Shown: one piece after another, positions 48,791-61,300 of the stretch
How the letters are laid out: each line of letters opens with the position of its first letter
How positions within the stretch are numbered: the first letter of the stretch is position 1
Notes under the pieces: generated by a model
What the model was told of the DNA's origin: nothing
The model's input: only the letters and a program-made list of their open reading frames with translations
The model's database searches: none
Source: Cyclina sinensis
Taxonomy: Eukaryota > Mollusca > Bivalvia > Venerida > Veneridae
DNA length: 64,000 bases
NCBI GenBank assembly: GCA_012932295.1
Contig: JAAONU010000062.1
Location: 10,001 to 74,000 of the forward strand
Direction of reading: 5' to 3'
Made by a program: the position numbers and the translations under genes

Positions 48791-49287
48791 GTGCTCTAAT
48801 TTTACGCGACATCTGAGAACAACAGAAAACGATTCACTCTTGTCACTCCTTATCAAAAACATGATTAAGAAGAAGCGACATGTGAAGAGAATTAACAAAT
48901 TAACTTTTGTGTTTATTATATTAGGTAACTAATCGTTTGCCATTACATTTTTCTAATAAAAGGTCTATGAATTGTAAGCTTAAATTGAGTTTCTTTGAAA
49001 AACAAAACAAACAAAACAAACATTCCACTTTATCATTTCTTGTTCGAAATCGAAAAACAAGATTAGACAAGTGGAGTTTAACAATTATACACAATTACGA
49101 GTAATATTATTTCTCGAAATCAAAATAATAAGATTTATTCTAGTGTAGAATAATGATACTGATAACAGAAATTCTGATTGTTCATTAAATATTACAGAAA
49201 TATATATAAACTATTAAGAGTAAAGTTAATTTTATTATATTGATATAACATGGCCTGTGCTATTCAAGTTATTTAGTTTGCTAATAC
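48791..49287. other. Intergenic / LINE 3' flank
   Basis: AT-rich. Probably includes the 3' UTR of the LINE at 49288, but no boundary is visible. Confidence 0.35.
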
Positions 49288-51417
49288 CTATCCGTTATTG
49301 TAAAAAATATTTGATCGTTTGAGAAAAGCTTTTTCTATGTAATTTCCAAGATTTTTTACAATACTTCTTTTATCAGAATTCAGTAATTGGATAAACTTAT
49401 ACATGTTTGGATGTCTCCAGTAAAATGATGGAATAAAAGCATGCCTTAATTCTAAGTATAAACTGCATTCTAAAATAAAGTGATATTCATCTTATAAAAC
49501 ATAACATATTAAACATTTACGATCATTTATGGGTGTACTAAATGGTCTGTTCCATCTACCGGTCTCAATGCAAAGTCGGTGTGATGAGAGACGTAATCGA
49601 GACATACTTATTTGACATTTATTAATATTTATGATTTCTAGATATGGTTGAAACTTGAAACTTGCAATATGGCGATAAAAAAGCGCTCTACTAGAATCAT
49701 TTAACCTACCATTCCAGTTTTGTATAAATTGATCTTTAAGTCTTTGTGTAACAGTAATTAAAAACAATTCGCTATCACCTACTGTTTGAAACAACCATGC
49801 ATCATGAAAGCCAAGGGCACATAATATATTTTTAAGCAAAGAACACCAATTTTTTCTATTCTGATGATCTAACGTTTCTTGATACAACATATTGTATACT
49901 CGTTTAATATATTTGTCATCACTAACATGAAGAATTTTGATCCAAAATTTAATAATGTTGCAAAATCTCATATTTTGTAAAGGTATTCTACCTAGCTCAC
50001 CATAAACAAAATCATTCTGTGTGCTTCGTTTAACACCTAACAGTCTTTTACAAAATTGTGTAAGTACTTTTTCGACTGCTTTACCCTGATGAAAACCCCA
50101 TACTTCACTTCCATAGTTTAAAATAGGTAAAACCAATTTATCGAATAACTCTAGTTTATGTTTGATTGAAATATTAGTAAACTTATATAGAAACTTGTTC
50201 ATAGTAAATATTGCCTTCATACCTTGACCTGCTAAGGTATTTTGGGCTTCTGAAAAAGAACCACCAGTGGAAAATACAATACCTAGATAAACAAATTTAT
50301 TGACTACTTCTAGAACCTTATTTCCATAATAAAAAGACATATTTAAAGGCAAACGACCTCCTTTTTTAAAAACCATGATTTTAGTTTTTGTAGAATTTAC
50401 TGACAGTTTCCATCTATTACAATATTCATGTAGCATATTCAGGTTGTTTTGTAATTCTTCTTTATTGCTTCCAAAAATGACTATATCATCTGCGTATAAT
50501 ATTAAAAATACTTTGAACATGCCGACATCAATTCCTTCAATACCACCATTAACAAACATGTCTTCGATATCGTTTATGTACATCGAAAAGAGAAAGGGAG
50601 ATAAGCATTCACCTTGTCTAACGCCCAACTGACACTCGAAACTATCACTTAACTGATTTAGATATTTGACTCTTGATTTAACACTATCATACATTGATCT
50701 AATAATATTAAGGATGTTGCCTTTGAGACCCAAATTAATTAATTTCGACCATAAATTATCACGATTAACATAATCAAATGCCTTACTGAAGTCTATAAAC
50801 GCGCAGAATAACTGTTTTCCGTTGTTAATCATATGATTGATGATACCATGTAAAACAAATATATGATCCGTCGTACCCATATTTGATCTGAAACCTGCCT
50901 GTGCTTCTATTTAGACGCTATAATTTTCAGCCCATTCGCAAAGTCGATTATTTAAAACTCTTGTAAATAATTTACCTAAAGTGCTAAGTAGAGTTATCCC
51001 TCTATAGTTGTTTACATCATTTATACTACCTTTCTTGTGTAAAGGTACTATGAAACCTTCCGACCAACAGCCGGGAAAGTAGCCCATTGCAAAAATCTTG
51101 TTAAATAAAGATAACAAATAAGGTAGAAGAGTATGTTTACCATGTATAAAGAACTCATTTAAATACATATCCGGTCCACCACTTTTATTAGTTTTAAGTT
51201 GATTAACTGATTTAATAAGTTCCTCATTTGTGAAAGGCATATTCAATTCTTCAAACAATATATTAAATTCATTATTTTCATAGCGTTCAATGAAATGCAA
51301 AACATCCTCATCGGCAACATAAAACGGATCATTTGGATTGTTAACCGATTTAAAATATTGTTCAAAAGTATCTATTGGTATACTAGAACCTTTAACACCT
51401 GCACATTTTTTAACATA
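49288..51417 (-). pseudogene. 5'-truncated APE-type LINE ORF2, nearly intact RT
   Basis: A minus-strand frame runs from about 51417 to a natural stop at 49288-49290, interrupted by only two in-frame nonsense codons: TAA near 50911 (between ENYSV and IEAQAGFRSN) and TAA at 49492-49494 in the zinc-knuckle-like tail (CLICYVL / DEYHFILEC). Reverse transcriptase motifs in order: GFIVPLHKKG, NNYRGITLLS, FIDFSKAFDYVN, GVRQGECLSPFLFSMYINDI, LYADDIVIFG (catalytic YADD), VNKFVYLGIVFS, VLPILNYGSEVWGF, LLGVKRSTQN. The endonuclease is missing because of 5' truncation. This is the least decayed LINE in the window and a relative of the copies at 4.5-5.1 and 13-16 kb. Confidence 0.85.
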
Positions 51418-52790
51418 TATGTGTCACCTGGGGTCAAAAACTAGGTAACTGCATTTTCTGACGTGAGTTTACTATACTTTCTCAATATATTTATTATAAA
51501 TTTTCATTAACTATTTGTCGAACTTACCTTCATTCCCTTGTTAGCCTTGAATGGTAGTTTCAGGTGGGCGATACAGAGCCACCATGACCAACTTGTTCAT
51601 ATTACAGAGAAAGAGCTATGGAATGTTTATATATAATTCTTTTAGAACGTAGTTTATGCTTTGGAATTTATTACAGTTAAACGAATTATGGTGTGCTCAT
51701 ACTTGATGCTGAAAGAGCATAGTTAATGTTCGGCCTTTTTTATATTACAGATGAAAGAGCCAAACATGTTTATATAAATTTGATGTTTTAAGAGAACATG
51801 GTGTCTGTTCTTTGACCTGGTAAGTAGTTTTTTTGTTTCTATACTATATGATTGGGCTTGATATTTTTTGGTCATTCTCTTAACTTCAAATTGTTTCCAT
51901 TGGGTATTCTGAATTTCACCTGACATATTAAAAGTAATTATACGGATGATTACTTTCTTTAAAAAGCCAGTGTATTCTAACAGTTTATTAGATTGAAGAG
52001 ATAAAATGTAACCACCAACTCTCCTTTTCAAAATTTATCATCGTAAGTCCCCTACTTAAATTTTCAAAACTTTGAATCAGAAGCATATCTATTTTCAAAA
52101 CTTTTGTAATCCATACTTTAAAACAATGTATTACTGAGTGTATTATATAAAAGACTTTCAGTTATCACAGCCCAACTGTTTTCATTTGAAGTGGTATAAA
52201 ACTTTTAAAATGTACCATGCATATTATTCTTTTGAAAATGCACCCCGGTTTTGGAGATACAAAATAATTTAGTAACACTTAAAATGTTATTTAAAATGTG
52301 TAGCATAGATTTGCGTTTGTCTAAAATTGTCAGATCATGTTCCCTATAATTTTAAATGTTTATTTTCATTACTATATAATTTTCTTTATGCGAATATTTT
52401 GTCAATAGGAAATCTAAACATGCCACCTATACATAATTATACTGCAGTTTTGGTAAAGAAATAAACTACCTAATTGGTATCAGCATTCAATAGTCTAGGA
52501 ACTGTCAATCTACAGAAACATTGCTTTCTCCTCGAATAAGATTTTACATTTCAAAGTTAAACTGTCATTTTAAGTTTGACTAGAGTAACTTAATATTGAT
52601 ACAAAAAAAAAACCAAAAAAAAAACAGTTATTGAAAGTCATTATTTCGATTTCACTTACATAATGAATATCGGTACTGATTTAATAACCTGCTTTGAGAT
52701 TTATATTGCGGGGCTTGACTATAAGTAAACAGATTTTAAAGGACTAGTATCTACGATGTCCCGTTTGAACAATTGTTATTTTACCCTAAC
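51418..52790. other. Intergenic, loosely repeated AGAGCAT/AGAGCTATGG text
   Basis: ATTACAGA-GAAAGAGC followed by a TGTTTATATA stretch recurs at 51591 and 51746, suggesting a diverged tandem unit. Otherwise AT-rich with no gene. Confidence 0.35.
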
Positions 52791-52794
52791 CAGC

Positions 52795-53415
52795 GGTGTA
52801 TGATGTCACAATGGTACGATGACACGATGACGAAATCCCGATGGTTCGATGAAGGAAACAGGATAACACGATGATGAAATCGCGATGAAGCCATGGTACG
52901 ATGGTAAAAGGGCGATGTAATATCGCGTTTTTTTTATCATCGTACCTTCGTGGTTTTACCACCATACCATCGTAGTTTCATCATCTTACTATCGCATTAT
53001 CACCATCATGCCATCGAGGCTTTACCATCGTGCTATCACGATTTCACCATCCTACCATTGCGTTTTACCATCGTGCTTCGCCTTCCGGTGGTCATGGACA
53101 GTAAAACAGAATTTTGAGCAGAAAGGTGTCGTCAGATTCTGATAAAAACTATATGTTTGCCTCTCGCAAAATTACCAAAAATCATGTTCATGCATTCATT
53201 CATTGTTGATGAAAATTATCACTGCGCATGTCCGTAATGATGAAAACTTGATGGTACGATGGTGAAAACGCGAAGGTATGATAGTGAAACCACGTTGGTG
53301 AAAACGCGATGGTAGAATGATAACAATGCAGTGGTACACATACATGTGATGGTGAAATCGCAATAGTACGGTGGTGAAAACGCGATGGCAAGATTATTTA
53401 AACACGATGGGACCA
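52795..53415. repeat. CATCG-type minisatellite, strand-switching part
   Basis: Here the array reads GATGGTACGATG-type (inverse) at 52800-52925 and 53240-53410, but CATCGTACC-type at 52930-53090. The inversions form head-to-head junctions near 52925 and 53415. A 140-bp non-repeat piece lies at 53091-53235. Confidence 0.8.
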
Positions 53416-55905
53416 CTGTTCTATAGCATCATCGTGATTTCACTATCATGCCAACGTGTTCTCAACATTTTATCTCAGCATCGTTGAAATTTTATCCTAC
53501 TACCATGGTGTTTTCATCATTTTATAATAGCATTTCACCGTTGTACCACATTGTTTACACCATTTTACCATAGTATCATTGCGATTTCACCATTGTAACA
53601 TTTTGTTTTCACCATTTTACCATAGCACCAACGCAATTTTACCATCCTACTATTGTGTTTTCACCATTTTACCATAAAATTTCATCATCGTTCCATCGTT
53701 TCTCCACCATTTCACCATACCATCTTCGCGATTTTGTCATCGTTCCATCGTGTTTTCAACATTTTACCATAGCATTTTCGCGATTTCACCATCGTCCCAT
53801 CGCGTTTTCACCATTTTACCAAAACATCATCGCAATTTCATCATCTTGTCGTCGTGGTTTGATCATTTTACTAGAGCATCATCGCAAGTTCATCATCTTT
53901 TCGTCATGGTTCGATAATTTTAATATAGCACCATCGCAATGTCATCATCGTGTCATCGCGTTTTCACCATTTTACCTTAACATCATCGCAATTTCTTATA
54001 GTTTGTTTTTGTTTTTATCATTTTACTATAACATCATTGCAAGTTCATCATCGTGTCATCGTGTTTTCATTTATTTACCAAAGCCTCAGCGCAATTTCAT
54101 CATCGTATTTTCACCATTTTACCATACCATCATCGTAATTTCATCATCATTTCATCGTGTTTTCATCATTTTACCATAGCATCATCGCAATTTTATCATT
54201 GTGTCATCGAGATTTTACCATTTTACCTTAACCTTATTGCAATTTCATCATCGTTTCATTGTGTTTTTTTATCATTTTACCATAGCATCATCGCAATTTC
54301 GTCATCGTGATTATCGCGTTTTTAGCATTTTACCATAGCCTAATCGAAATTTCATCATCGTGTCATTGTAGTTTAACAATTTTACCATAACATCATTGCA
54401 ATTTTATCATCGTCCATCGTGTTTTCACCATTTTACCATATCATCATAATTTCATTATCGTTCTATCGTGTTTTCATCATACCATCATTGCAATTTTATC
54501 ATCATACCGTCCTGTTTTCACAATTTCACCATACCATCATCGCTATGTCATCATCGATCCATCGTGTTTTCACCCCTTTACCATACAATCATCGCTATTT
54601 CACCATCGTTCCAACTATACCATCATCGCGATTTATCATTATACCATGATCGTGTTTTCACCATTTTACCATACCATCATCGCTATTTCATCATCATTCC
54701 ATCGTGTTTTCACCATTTCACCATACCATCATAGCAATTTTATCATCGTGCCATCGTGTTTTCACCATTTTACAATACCCCCATCGCAATTTTATCATTG
54801 TTCCATTGTGTTTTCACCAATTTGTAATACCATCATCGCCATTTTATCATCTTTTCATTGTGTTTTCACCATTTTACGATAGCATCATTGAGATTTTATC
54901 ATCGTTTTAACGTGTTTTCACCATTTTAAAATAGCATCATTGCGATTTTATTATCGTTCTTTCGTGTGTTCACCATTGTACTATAGCATCATTGTGATTT
55001 TATTATTGTACCATCGAGTTTTAACCATTTTACCATACCATCATCGCTATTTCTTCATCGTTCCATCGTGTTTTCACCATTTTACAATACCCTCATCGCG
55101 ATTTCATCATCGCCAAACCGAGTTTTCACCATTTTACAATAGCATAATTGCGATTATTTCATCTTACCATTGTGTTTTCACCATTTTACAATAGCATCAT
55201 TGCGATTATTTCATCGTACAGTCGTATGTTCACCATTTTACAATAGAATTATTGCAATTATATCATCGTACTATCGTGTTTTCACCATTTTACAATAGCA
55301 TCATCGCGATTTTATCATCGTTCAATCGAGTTTTGACCATTTTACAATAGCATCATTCGGATAAAATCATCTTACCATTGTGTTTTCACCATTTTACCAT
55401 ACCATCATCGCTATTTCTTCATCGTTCCATCGTGTTTTCACCATTTAACAATACCTTCATCGCGATTTCATCATCGCCAAACCGAGTTTTTAAACATTTT
55501 ACAATAGCATCATTGCGATTATTTCATCTTACCATTGTGTTTTCACGATTTTACCATAGCGTCATTGCGATTATATCATCGTTCCATCGTGTTTTTTAGC
55601 CATTTTACAATAGCATCGTTACGATTATATCATCGTAACATCGTATTATCACCATTTTACAATAGCATCATTGCAATTATATAATCGTTCTATCGTGTTT
55701 TCACCATCTTACAATAGCATCATTGCAATTATATAATCGTTCTATCGTGTTTTCACCATCTTACAATAGCATCATAGGGATTATATCATCGTTCCATCGT
55801 GTTTTCACATTTTTACAACAGCATCATTGCAATTTCGTCATCGTGTCTTCGTGTTTTTATCATCGTGATATCGTACAATCGAGTTTTCAGCATCGTTGCA
55901 TCTTG
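53416..55905. repeat. CATCG-type minisatellite, 52-bp unit, about 47 copies
   Basis: The unit is TTTTCACCATTTTACCATAG then CATCATCGCAATTTCATCAT then CGTTCCATCGTG, with many substitutions. Long frames rich in F, H, S, I and Y on the plus strand are by-products of composition. Confidence 0.9.
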
Positions 55906-56269
55906 GATCGCATGTTAGGGTTAGATTAGAAGGCACAATTGCTTGAACGGACCGCCGTAATCATTAGAAATTCCGATTCGTATATTTCAGCCTTCATTTG
56001 CTCTACACTGTTTGTATCCGAACGTATGATCTGACGTAACGATTAAAACAAAATTAAGATAATTGTCTTTGAAAAAGTTGGCTCAGTTAAATGCTTCCGA
56101 ATTATCCTTCTATTTTGAGAGATGGTAACATTATTGTTCCCAAATTTGACTTTGCTAAGTAACTCTGAATTCAGAATGAATTCAGGATTATAAATAAAAT
56201 CATCAAAATAACAGCTGATTTAATAGTATGCTATATATCATTATAACCATCAGGGCAAGTAATTTATTT
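55906..56269. other. Spacer, no feature seen
   Basis: AT-rich sequence between the minisatellite and the AGGTCA repeats. Confidence 0.4.
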
Positions 56270-56324
56270 CCATTGAAAGTCGATAGTACTCAGTCTTATC
56301 AAACTTGTTACATGTTAGGTCACC

Positions 56325-56337
56325 AGGTCAAAGGTCA
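56325..56337 (+). promoter_or_regulatory. DR1 nuclear-receptor-type motif
   Basis: AGGTCA-A-AGGTCA, a perfect direct repeat with one-base spacing, the binding pattern of RXR/HNF4-type receptors. Binding here is not shown. Confidence 0.35.
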
Positions 56338-56489
56338 AAGTCACAATTATCTTGAAGAGCAAAAGAGATTCCGATCAATAACTGTAAATACCCTTGGTCC
56401 CAGGTTGTTTAAACTTAATATGATTGTTGGCCATGATCAGAAGTTGACACTTCTAGTTTATAGTTTTCACATCGCCAGGTCAAATTTCA

Positions 56490-56504
56490 AGGTCACAGTG
56501 ACCT
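56490..56504. promoter_or_regulatory. IR3 nuclear-receptor-type motif
   Basis: AGGTCA-CAG-TGACCT, a perfect inverted repeat with three-base spacing, identical to the consensus estrogen-type response element. It sits in a dispersed repeat, so it may be coincidental. Confidence 0.35.
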
Positions 56505-56759
56505 TGAGTAACAAAGTAGTTTCCGGTTAATAACTAAGGAACCTTTGGTCGGAGATTGTTCAATCTACGTTTGTAGGTTGGTCATGAGCAGTAAATGACC
56601 CACGTTGGTCGGTCCAGTTGTCCATAGACAAAATATGTCCACACTGGTTCTCAGGAACTATTACCCAGATTTAAATAATACTTTGAAGATCTCATAAGTA
56701 CCAAGCTTAGTTGTGCATACCGTTGTCACATTCCACTTTCATAATTTTTCACTTAGATT

Positions 56760-57350
56760 TGTTATGCCCCCGAGGAGGGCATATAACTTTATACCTGTCC
56801 GTCTGTAAGTCTGTCATTCTGTTCAAAATCTTTAGCATTTCACATAACTTCCTTATTAATAAATGGACTTGCTTCACACTAGAGCACAACACCCCTTTGC
56901 AAAATACCTTCCAACTAACGTTTTTATTTGACCTTGATCCCTGAATGACCTAGACTTCGAAGGCCCAAATTACGTTATAATAATGACCATAACACCCTTA
57001 TTACTCAACAGATTAAGTTCATGTTTGCACACAACAACCCTTTTGAAGAAATCTTCCAAATGACTTATATGTTTAATATCGACCCTGAATGACTTTGATC
57101 TTGAGGTCAATTTTCTAAAAGAAATAACCTCCTTTAATTTAACAGATTTAGTTCATGTTTGTACAGAACTATCCTTTGGGAGAGATCTTCCAAAAAACAT
57201 ATATTTTATACCTTGACCCTTATATGACCGTGATCTTGAGGTCAAATTGTCAAAGAAAAACACGTTTTTGAAAGATCTACAATCGATCTTCTCTGTTCCT
57301 TTTGTTCAAAGGTCAAAACACCATTTCGGGAGCATTGTTATCTTACAGCA
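56760..57350. repeat. Dispersed repeat, about 130-150-bp passes
   Basis: After CCCCCGAGGAGGGCATATAA come three passes of TTCATGTTTG-ACA-AAC, CTTCCAAA, ATGAC-TTGATCTTGAGGTCAA. Non-coding. Confidence 0.6.
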
Positions 57351-57359
57351 TATGCTCTT

Positions 57360-57890
57360 GGTGAGTAATTGATCACTGAATGTCTGGCGTCTGTCTGTCG
57401 TCTGTCATCCGTCAACATATTTTTGTCCCTTATCGAAGCGGCATATTGTTTTGCAAATGCCTGTCTGTCTGTCGGTTGGTAGATACTTCTTTTCCGATCA
57501 ATATCAAGAGAACCCTTGGACTCACCTTAAAAAACTTTGTTTGTGGGCTGTCCATGACCAGTGAATGTCTCCTTTTATTCCCAGGATATAAGGTCAAACT
57601 CAAAGGTAACAGTGACCTTGAAAAGCACAACAATTTCCGATAAATAACTGTAGAACGCTTGGGCACACTTGAACACAGGTTCCTCAAACTTGCTGGGTAT
57701 GTTGGTCATGATCAGAAGATGGATCTTATTGATTTTTAAGTCACCAGGTCAAAGACCAAGGTCACAGTGATCTTGAATAGGAAAAAAAGGTTTTCAATCA
57801 ATAAATATAGAACGCTTTTGCCCAGGCTCCCCAACCTTTATATAAAGGTTGTTCATGGCCAGTAGATGACCCCTATATATTTTCCAAACA
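57360..57890. repeat. Dispersed repeat, further AGGTCA-bearing copies
   Basis: TCTGTCTGTCGTCTGTCATC text is followed by two copies related to 56270-56620, with AAGGTAACAGTGACCTTGAA near 57604 and CCAAGGTCACAGTGATCTTG near 57758. Confidence 0.65.
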
Positions 57891-58368
57891 TTAGGTTGGA
57901 GTTTCGTTGAGAATTGTGTTGGTTTATGAGTGCCTTATGGCTTTGCATGTGTAAAACAAGTACAATTCTTTTACCCCAAGTGTCTGTGGATTCAGATTGT
58001 TAACTAGAGAACGGCATGAAACGAAATGGCATGAAATATTGACAGAATGTATATCTTGGTGATCTCTAGGTCAAGTCTGAATATTGGTTGTCTCGTTTTC
58101 TGAACCAACCTCATCCCTCGTCCTTATGGGTTCCAGAGTTGTGGTTCCTGAGCAACAGTTGACAGTGGACACAGTTGAGCGATTTCTTTAGCAATGGGGC
58201 GCAGTTGATCGATTAAGAGCCATCATTGCCCTCTTGTTTTGGTATTTAAACATAGCTAAAAAAACGTTAGGAGCATTTTGTTATCATGGTGTAAGAATAG
58301 GTATTTGTGCACTTTATTTTGGACATTAAAGCATAACATGTGACTTTATTTCAGGTTCAGTTTAAAAT
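57891..58368. other. Upstream region and 5' UTR of the HEPN/CARD gene
   Basis: Repeat-derived text to about 58230. TTTATTTCAG at 58345-58354 is an acceptor placed 14 bases before the start codon, so the gene has an upstream untranslated exon that I could not locate. Confidence 0.4.
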
Positions 58369-61300
58369 ATGGACATCGACAAAGATTTGGAAAAACCCAA
58401 ATATAAGAACTGGGTGCGAGGAGCTAAGGGTCTGGTATATTTGCAAGAAGGTTTAAAGAATTTTGTTGGTCATCATGTCGCTAACAATCGTGATCTAACT
58501 GTACAAAAAATAACAAGTGCCTTGCCACATGGATCATTGACTCAGTGTAATTTATGTACACGAGAAAACTTGCTGCCAGACCATGCAGCATCTGGACAAT
58601 GTTCTAGGACTACATGTAAACAGAATCATTATAGTAGCTGCTTTGGGAGCAAACAAAGAGGCCGGAGGATCTGCCCAAATGGAATATGCAGTAAGCTTTA
58701 TGATGAGATTGTGGAATCCCACCATCATAGAAATCCCATGTGGCAAAATACAGATCCAAGTACTTGGTGTTCTGATCCCGTTGGTTGGAGTTATGCCAAG
58801 TGTTTTCAAACGACACCAAATCAAGGTACCTGTTCATCTGAGACCGATGCATCTGGACTTCTTAGCATTATTATCAACGGCAAGTTTTTCCAGAATGAAG
58901 TCAGTGATAGTCTCGATACATATCCGAACGTGTTTGACTCCGTAAGTAGTTTTTTTTTTCTGTTAAATCGCAAATGGAATCGCATATTCAATCTTAAATA
59001 TGAAACAAGGTTATTATTTTTGCCTTGCATTATTTTGTCTCGTAAACAAAATACTTATTGTTTTAAAGAATGCATTGAAGTAATAGATAATTGAAGTGAT
59101 ACTTATAAACGTTCTCGTGATATAGTGATATGAAATAAATGTTATGTAAAAAATATAATTTGTTGCTTCCCAGAGGAAGATGTGCTCATGTGCGATATTA
59201 ATCTATTTAGGCAAGACGCATAAGAAATGAAATCATGCATCGTGCGGAAATGGAACTAGAAGAGAATGAGTTGCAAAGCTACATCGTCATTTTTATTGCC
59301 GTTTTAACAGATCAGAAAACGCTGCTTAATGATCCTGTAGCCATTCAGTCTGTTGAAAAATTAGAGAAGGTATGTAATATAAACATTTAGGTTGAATAGA
59401 AAGAACAAAATAAACAAATCGTTTGTTTTTTTTTCCTTGACAAGTACTCTTCGTCCAGCAAGATAAGCTAGGAAAGTGCTTCTTATTTATAATACGTTTT
59501 CATTTTTTAAACATTAGAAACGTGATTTACTAAAAAGATAAACCTATTTATAAAAATAGGGCAAATGCACTAATATCACGACGACCTGTTCTTGGCAGAA
59601 AAGGTAACTGTAATGTCTAAAAACTTATTTTGTACTTTAAAAATAACATGAGTGGCGTGAGTGTTCACATTTCTTCTTTATGACACCAAAATGATTTTTA
59701 AGTAGACTATTTACATGTCTTGAGTTTTTTTAGAGGTTTTGTACTACACTAGTTACATAAATCTGGTATACCAGATTTTTAATTGCTGAAAGAGTACCAT
59801 TATTATGCTTAAAAAATGAACAGGAAAATAATATGGTTGCTCGAATTGCAGGCAGTTTGGTACACAGTATATAATTGGACGTGAAAATAAGGAAAAATAC
59901 TTAACGAAAAGCCTTTCAATGTTTTTTACACCGATATTATTTACTAGAGTTTTTTTTTACTTTTTCAGTTAAAGAATAATCAGATAATAATCAGTCTAAG
60001 TGAAGAAATCAACTTGATACAAGTCAGAAAAGAAGCCCTTCTGACTTCAGAGAAAATAGAAAAAAAGGAAAAGGACATTCTTGAAAATCTTGAAATTAAG
60101 AAGCAGACTTCCCTTGCTGAAATAGAGTCAGGAATGCAAAAGCAGGAGGCTCTTGAGGATTTAGAGGAAGCAAAGTCGGAAATGAAGGACAAAAAACAGG
60201 GGGCTCTTGGAGAAATAGCCAGTGCAATGTCAGATATGCAAGTCAAAAAGGAGGTCACCCTTAATGAACTTCAAAAGGCAGAGAGAGAGGCTTCAGAACG
60301 TATTGCTGTTTTGCACGAAGCTGTACGCAAGGCGGAAGAAGCAATAACACAACTTACTACAAAACAACAACAAATGAAGAAGGCAAGTTTTACATTTATC
60401 GTTTTACCGTAGTCCAGTTGCCCATTAAATTATGGATTGAAACAGAGATCCAACTAGTTTGCATATTTCTTTGAAGTTTTGAACGATTGCTTCTTTTGAT
60501 ATTTTTCATCAAGCCACTTGAAATCACACACAGGTTGTTTAAACAGCCCTATCAGTCAGACCGCTTACCCCAGTATTGTCTCGGAAAGAAAGAAAAAAAA
60601 ACATTTGTTTTTTTTTTAAAGATCATGGACTGTTCATTGGAGGTGGTGATTGTAGCAGGCAAATTAACATTGAAAGCTGTTAAAAACATATTATACTTAT
60701 TTTTTTTATTTTACCCGTTTGTTTAACTTTAACTGTTTTCAACTATTTTGAATAGGACCTATCACTTACCTTATCAAAATTTAAAGTACATGTTCAAGGA
60801 TGAATGCTGATAAATTCGCCATAGTACTTAATTATATCTATTAGTCAGTAGCAGTTGATGATTGCAGGAGCACCAAAGGTTGCAGTTTTCCTTAAACAAC
60901 CATTTAAAGGGACATCGAATCATATCCATACACTCTTTAATACAGAATCCAGTTAATTTTATCATCATTAATTTATTTGTAGTACTTAATGAATGTATTT
61001 ATATAGAAAAATGCGAAAATGGTTAGGCGAAAGTATTAGTTGAAATAAAGCAACAACAACAAAAAACAAAGCTCGCTTTTTGAGCCATCATCGTATGGCT
61101 AGTTGTATGATCTTTTCTACTGTTATACACTGTTGATGTGCGTGATCAAGTGACACATTTCCTGATGTGCATGAATGGAATTGAGCTGTTTTGGTACCAT
61201 GCTTTACAACTTTTCTTTTCAGTACGAATTCGATTCATTTGAAGAATTAACGTGTGAATATGCATGCTTCAATCATATATAAGCGTTACTTGTGCCTCAG

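Larger units (their letters stand above)
56270..56620. repeat. Dispersed repeat, two tandem copies, AGGTCA-bearing
   Basis: Two copies of a unit of about 170 bp: CACCAGGTCAAAGGTCAAAG, then ATCTTGA, CGATCAATAACTGTAAA, CCTTGGTC...AGGTTGTT, TTGGCCATGATCAGAAG. The second copy has AGGTCACAGTGACCTTGA. Related copies are at 57540-57880. Confidence 0.75.

Noticed and set aside
53655..55929. F/H/S/I-rich frames of 60-174 codons
   Set aside because: By-products of the 52-bp CATCG minisatellite; composition follows the DNA repeat and frames overlap each other.
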